Notes under the pieces: model-generated | The model's input: the letters and a program-made list of their open reading frames with translations, nothing else | Told to the model about the DNA's origin: nothing | Databases searched by the model: none | Part shown: piece by piece, positions 60,235 to 64,000 of the stretch | Layout of the letters: the number at the start of each line of letters is the position of its first letter | Numbering within the stretch: the first letter of the stretch is position 1 | Program-made: the position numbers and the translations under genes | Origin: Schistocephalus solidus | Lineage: Eukaryota; Platyhelminthes; Cestoda; Diphyllobothriidea; Diphyllobothriidae | Assembly (NCBI GenBank): GCA_017591395.1 | Contig: WEDG01004096.1 | Span: forward strand, 1 to 64,000 | Direction: 5' to 3' | DNA: 64,000 nucleotides

Positions 60235-61025
60235 TCTGGATGTTCGAATAGGAAAGAGCTGCAGCCAAGGTGACACTGAACACTTTTCACTAATTTACTT
60301 TGTCAATTATGTGGATTTCAGCGGTATAGATATATCAAAAGACTCCACAAACTCACTGACAGAGGTTAGTAAGGCAAAAAGTGGTCTGATGGGTACGTGT
60401 GCCATTATTTTTTCACAAAATTAGGGTAGCAGAACTTATCGTCCGCATAGCGGGCGGAATCAACTGTGCTGCTTACAGCCTTACACCGAACTTCTGCAGG
60501 CATAATAAACTATTTACTCGCCAACCTGCGCTGCAGTAGGAGGATCGGTTAAAAACAGGCACTTTCCATTTAAAACGCTCGCGTGGGCTGTGCCGACCGC
60601 GAGCACAGAAGGTTTTGTCCTGTCCTCGGGACTGCTAAAATTGTCCATTGAATGTTTTAAAATTGTCTGGATTTTTCAATACAACTGTCACGTGGCTGAA
60701 ACTTGTAGGTTTACTTAGTGGCGAAAATGTAAACTCGCTATACCCATCCAAAAAGGGATAAATGAAGGATAAATCTAACAAATATATGCAAGCTAAGCCT
60801 TAAAAGCGATTTTTTACATTTTTTAGCGCTAAAGCCGACCTAGTTAACCTTCACGAACACATTTGTCGCATTCACTTCCTAGGAAAAATAGACGAGCATT
60901 TGGCGTGGTGGCCCCTTTTAGACATGCAGCTTTACAGGACCAGGTTAACGCCGAACAGCTACAGGTCTCTTCTTGGTAGGCGACTAAACGATCTCCGAGA
61001 GTGTACCTGCACGCTCACAGCCGGT
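60235..61025. other. Non-coding DNA, nothing recognised
   Basis: No gene, RNA or repeat is recognised. Confidence 0.35.
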
Positions 61026-61029
61026 CAGA

Positions 61030-61706
61030 CTAGCAAACGGCAGGTCTCCGGACAGTCTGATTCCTGTGGGGCACCCGTTGTTCAGATTTCAGGGAGAAGT
61101 GCTTAGTCCCTTCCCCCCGCACATCCCCTCTTTCCTCTCCTGCGTATTCGGAGGTCCCGCAGACATAATGACTGAAGGCCGGCCTACACACCAGCTTAGA
61201 TGAAAGCCCTAAAAGCAGCCCACACGCCGAAAAAGAGTAGCCGGTAGGCGAGAGACGGGGGGTCAATGTCTGAAAAAGGGACTTAAACTTGTTTTGACGT
61301 TTGCGGTCTAGACGCCCCGTCGCCACACAGAAGGATCTGCGCGAAGGGGACAGGCGGAGAGAGTTCAGTGGTAGACAGTGCACCCGAGCCCCTTTCGGCG
61401 TCTGTCAAAAATGATCGGTGAATGCGCTAGCCAGTATCTCCATCTTAAACTTCGTCGCAGACTCCAGTACACAACATGACAGTAAGCAAAGAGAACGCCA
61501 TATCCAGATACTATATTGGCGTTTTCACTGTTGGAACTTTCAGTCATGCTTTGTTCACTCGACCTTATTGGGCGACGAGCGGTGGTTAAGATAAAGCAGA
61601 AATCTCCTCGCTGTAGACGAATGTAATGAGAGACTACAGTTGTCCCTAAACTATGCATCTGGTAACTTTTAATACTATGCTCGATACTTAATGACAATTG
61701 GCTCAA
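61030..61706 (-). other. GC-rich stretch with two overlapping open frames, unclassified
   Basis: Minus-strand frames of 117 and 113 codons overlap end to start in different phases. Neither shows a recognised domain. The shift to higher GC against the AT-rich surroundings suggests an inserted element, perhaps an LTR-like or LINE 5' piece, but I see no defining ends. Confidence 0.3.
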
Positions 61707-61709
61707 ATG

Positions 61710-62190
61710 AAATATTCAAGTCTGCCAACCCCCGTATTAATCAGAGTGCTTTTCCGGTTGCTAACACAGACAATAGATAATTTTTAAAGTTGAATTTGCC
61801 CCTTGATTCTAGAAAATGATGCGATTTCTCATACATGTATTTGCCTGATTCCGATCGATGTAAGATCACATTTTCCAGTGCTCGAAGAGATTTATTTGAA
61901 AACTTTTCTCGTTTCTATATATATGTGCGTGTGTATGTAACACAACGCGCAAAAACAACAGGTGATGATGTCCGTTATTAAGTAACTTACGAAATTACTT
62001 TGATCTCTGGGAAATTTGCATTTCACCTACAACTGGCTTACTTTTCCTCCATAAGCCATCTTGAATTTTCCTTCAGTAAAAGGTCTACTTAACCTCAAAT
62101 CAATTCAATAAACAAAAATAACAATACAAAATGTACGCCGAACTACTCAATAAAATTTTGATCAAGTCATTTCACGAGTTAGAACATAGC
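61710..62190. other. Non-coding DNA, nothing recognised
   Basis: AT-rich sequence leading to the last R1 copy. Confidence 0.35.
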
Positions 62191-62194
62191 CATC

Positions 62195-62671
62195 AGTTCA
62201 ACCGTCAAGTTTGACGATGTTCACCGTGTGCTCCACAGCATGGTGGTGCAAGGACTTGCAATGCATCTACCTCGCTTTCTATTCAACTTCCCTCTGGGTC
62301 CGGTGTCAAGACAGAGCCAATAAAACCGGAGATTGGAGAGGGTGCAGGCCCATGCACTGTTATTCACCGCAAACGAGGATACAACAACAAAAAGGGTGCG
62401 ACTCAGATCCCATCTGAGGGGGAATGCCATTAAAGGCCACATTGAGAGAGAGAGAGCCATTACAGTCTGGCACTCTGTCCGGGGGACCGAACTACCCCGT
62501 CAGTTGGCAACCTTCCAAACCACAAATTTTACCGCACCAGGATAGCTTCAACTGCATCAGATTGTTTATAATGATGAAAATACGTTGGGTCGTCTATCCT
62601 ACTCTCTCCTAAAGCCCCAGCATCAGGCCACCGTCTGAGACGGTCAGTTGTCTGATGCGGGAGTGGGTGCA
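62195..62671 (+). repeat. R1 repeat fused to RTE-like LINE copy 2
   Basis: The copy starts CAGTTCAACCGTCAAG and passes GACGATGTTCACCGTGTGCT, CCGGTGTCAAGACAGAGCC and AAAACCGGAGATTGGAGAGG. It continues with TGCCATTAAAGGCCACATTG, CAGTTGGCAACCTTCCAAAC and GATTGTTTATAATGATG, then enters the second-unit block (GACGGTCAGTTGTCTGATGC, GGGAGTGGGTGCAG). It then changes directly into RTE-like coding sequence. It occupies the place of the 5' region seen in RTE-like copy 1. Confidence 0.75.
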
Positions 62672-63916
62672 GCTCCAGGCTGCCCGGGTGCGTCCACTCA
62701 CACTAGCAGCCTGGAATGTTCGTTCCCTTTTAGACAATCCTAGGAGCAACCGGCCGGAATGGAGGACGGCGCTAGTCGCTCGGGAACTGGCGCGCTACAA
62801 GGTGGACATTGCTGCTCTCAGCGAGACTCGATTCTCTGAGCAGGGTCAGCTGGAGGAGGTGGGTGCCGGCTACACTTTCTTCTGGAGCGGCCGGCCAAAG
62901 GCAGAGCGACGCGACGCTGGTGTTGCCTTTGCTATCCGTAACGACATCGTGGGACATCTGCCCTGTCTGCTGCAGGGTATCAATGATCGCCTGATGAGCC
63001 TCCGCCTGCCTCTTCGGGGAGACCAGTTCGCCACCATCATCAGTGCCTACGCTCCCCCAATGACGAGCTCTGATGCGGCAAAGGACAAATTCTACGAGGA
63101 CCTGCACGCCTTGCTGGCGACTGTGCCGAAAGAGGACAAGTTAATTGTCCTTGGTGACTTCAATGCCCGCGTCGGGATGGACCACGCTGCCTGGCAGGGA
63201 GTGCTGGGTCCCCACGGTCTCGGTAGCTGTAACGATAACGGCCTCCCTTCTGCGCACGTGTGGAACACCGTCTCCTGCTGACCAACACCTTCTTCCGCCT
63301 TCCGACGCAGGAGAAGGCCACGTGGATGCACCCTCGGTCGCGGCGCTGGCATCTGCTGGACTATGTTCTCGTCCGGAGGCGAGATCAACAGGACGTGCTG
63401 GTAACCAAGGCGATCCGCGATGCCGATGGTTGGACAGATCACCGCCTCGTCATCTCCCAGACGAGGCTCCGACTGCAACCCCGACGAAGGCCCCAAGGTA
63501 AGAGGCCACCATGTAAGTTAAATACTCTTTTATTAAATTTGCCTGCTCACTGTTTTGATTTCAGCAACCAAATAACCGAGAAACTGGAGGACCTGCATGC
63601 TCCAGATGATAACGCTACCGTGGAGACACGATGGTGTCAACTGCAACATGTCATCCAGTCCACCGCCCTCGATGTTCTCGGACGCGCACGCCGTCGACAC
63701 CAGGACTGGTTTGACGACAATGACGCCGACATCAGCAACTTACTCGCGGAGAAGAATGGACTACACAAAGCCTACATGGACCTTCGGACTGACGCCACCA
63801 AAGCAGCCTTTTTCAAATACCGGCTCCTTGTACAACAACGGCTGCGGGAGATGCAGGATGCCTGGATGATCCGAAAGGCTGAGGAAATCCAGGGTATGCG
63901 GACCGCAATGAAATGA
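62655..63916 (+). pseudogene. Endonuclease and linker of RTE-like LINE copy 2
   Basis: The first frame (62655-63281) has [20 protein letters not shown], then [18 protein letters not shown] and [18 protein letters not shown]. It keeps the GSCNDNG segment that copy 1 has lost. A shift near 63250 leads into the second frame (63260-63916) with [63 protein letters not shown] and REMQDAWMIRKAEEIQG. A one-base loss after EEIQG and longer A and T runs break the frame again at about 63895-63930. The nuclease residues SETR, GDFN and TDH are all present. Confidence 0.85.
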
Positions 63917-64000
63917 AAAAAACTTTTTTTCAAAGCCATCAAGGCCATCTACGGCCCGTGTATCAAGGGGTCCGCACCGCTGCTCAGCTCTGACGGCACA
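62672..64000 (+). mobile_element. RTE-like LINE copy 2, 5' half, runs off the window
   Basis: From 62672 this matches RTE-like copy 1 (43501 downward on its minus strand) almost base for base. It holds the endonuclease, the linker and the beginning of the RT entry region, and is cut by the window end. The 5' partner is R1 rather than the copy 1 leader. Confidence 0.85.
62675..62714 (+). other. Nested hairpin at the R1/RTE junction (copy 2)
   Basis: CCAGGCTGC pairs with GCAGCCTGG around an inner GTGCGT/ACTCAC stem with one mismatch. It matches the hairpin at 43460-43499. Homology between the two RTE-like copies starts three or four bases before its base. Confidence 0.7.

Noticed and set aside
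63498..63564. An intron-like stretch (GTAAGAGG…TTTCAG) inside RTE-like copy 2, also present in copy 1.
   Set aside because: The reading frame is open through it in both copies, the translation (KRPPCKLNTLLLNLPAHC) fits the protein, and its 67-nt length would break the frame if removed.

Overview
The window looks like nuclear DNA of a parasitic flatworm, most likely a tapeworm of the diphyllobothriidean type (the group of Spirometra, Dibothriocephalus and Schistocephalus). This rests on one multi-exon eukaryotic gene with very short introns and on a dense load of non-LTR retrotransposons. One of these is an RTE-like element with a C-terminal zinc-finger array, a protein type I associate with these worms. 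No bacterial features (operons, ribosome binding sites, CRISPR) are present. The species call is inference.

The only well-supported host gene is ribophorin I (RPN1, oligosaccharyltransferase subunit 1), + strand, 19563-25683. It can be read as seven exons giving about 586 residues. Two of its introns are about 30 and 37 nt; the others are 132 to 1428 nt.

Left of it (about 1.9-19.2 kb) is a graveyard of CR1/Jockey-like LINEs: a decayed near-complete element (1.9-6.8 kb, +), 5'-truncated tails of a second family with a TTGAA-repeat tail (6.8-7.1 kb, -; 17.0-18.5 kb, +; 18.8-19.2 kb, +), an isolated ORF1 (7.8-8.4 kb, +), and a block of minus-strand elements (8.8-15.7 kb) in which one LINE sits inside the ORF1 of another.

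Right of RPN1, 25.7-35.6 kb is mostly unrecognised non-coding DNA with tRNA-Arg-derived SINE copies and pieces of a 0.5-0.7 kb repeat called R1 here. Then come a complete but dead Tigger/pogo-like DNA transposon (35604-37882, terminal inverted repeats plus TA target duplication), a Ty3/Gypsy integrase remnant (38.1-38.5 kb), an R1 unit and a nearly full-length RTE-like LINE on the minus strand (39.5-44.2 kb). That LINE encodes an AP endonuclease, a reverse transcriptase with intact FADD, and five C2H2-type zinc fingers. A 0.6-kb tandem duplication with a TA microsatellite lies at 45.5-46.7 kb. About 46.7-55.0 kb is featureless. R1 units fill 55.0-56.1 kb, a possible orphan exon and a G-quadruplex-prone tract lie near 57.3-57.6 kb, and a second RTE-like copy (62.2 kb to the window end, +) is joined to R1 instead of the 5' region seen in the first copy.

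The most interesting material is the RTE-like family: its C-terminal zinc-finger module with a duplicated two-finger cassette, and its two alternative 5' regions meeting at the base of a conserved hairpin. The Tigger-like element and the mini-introns come next.
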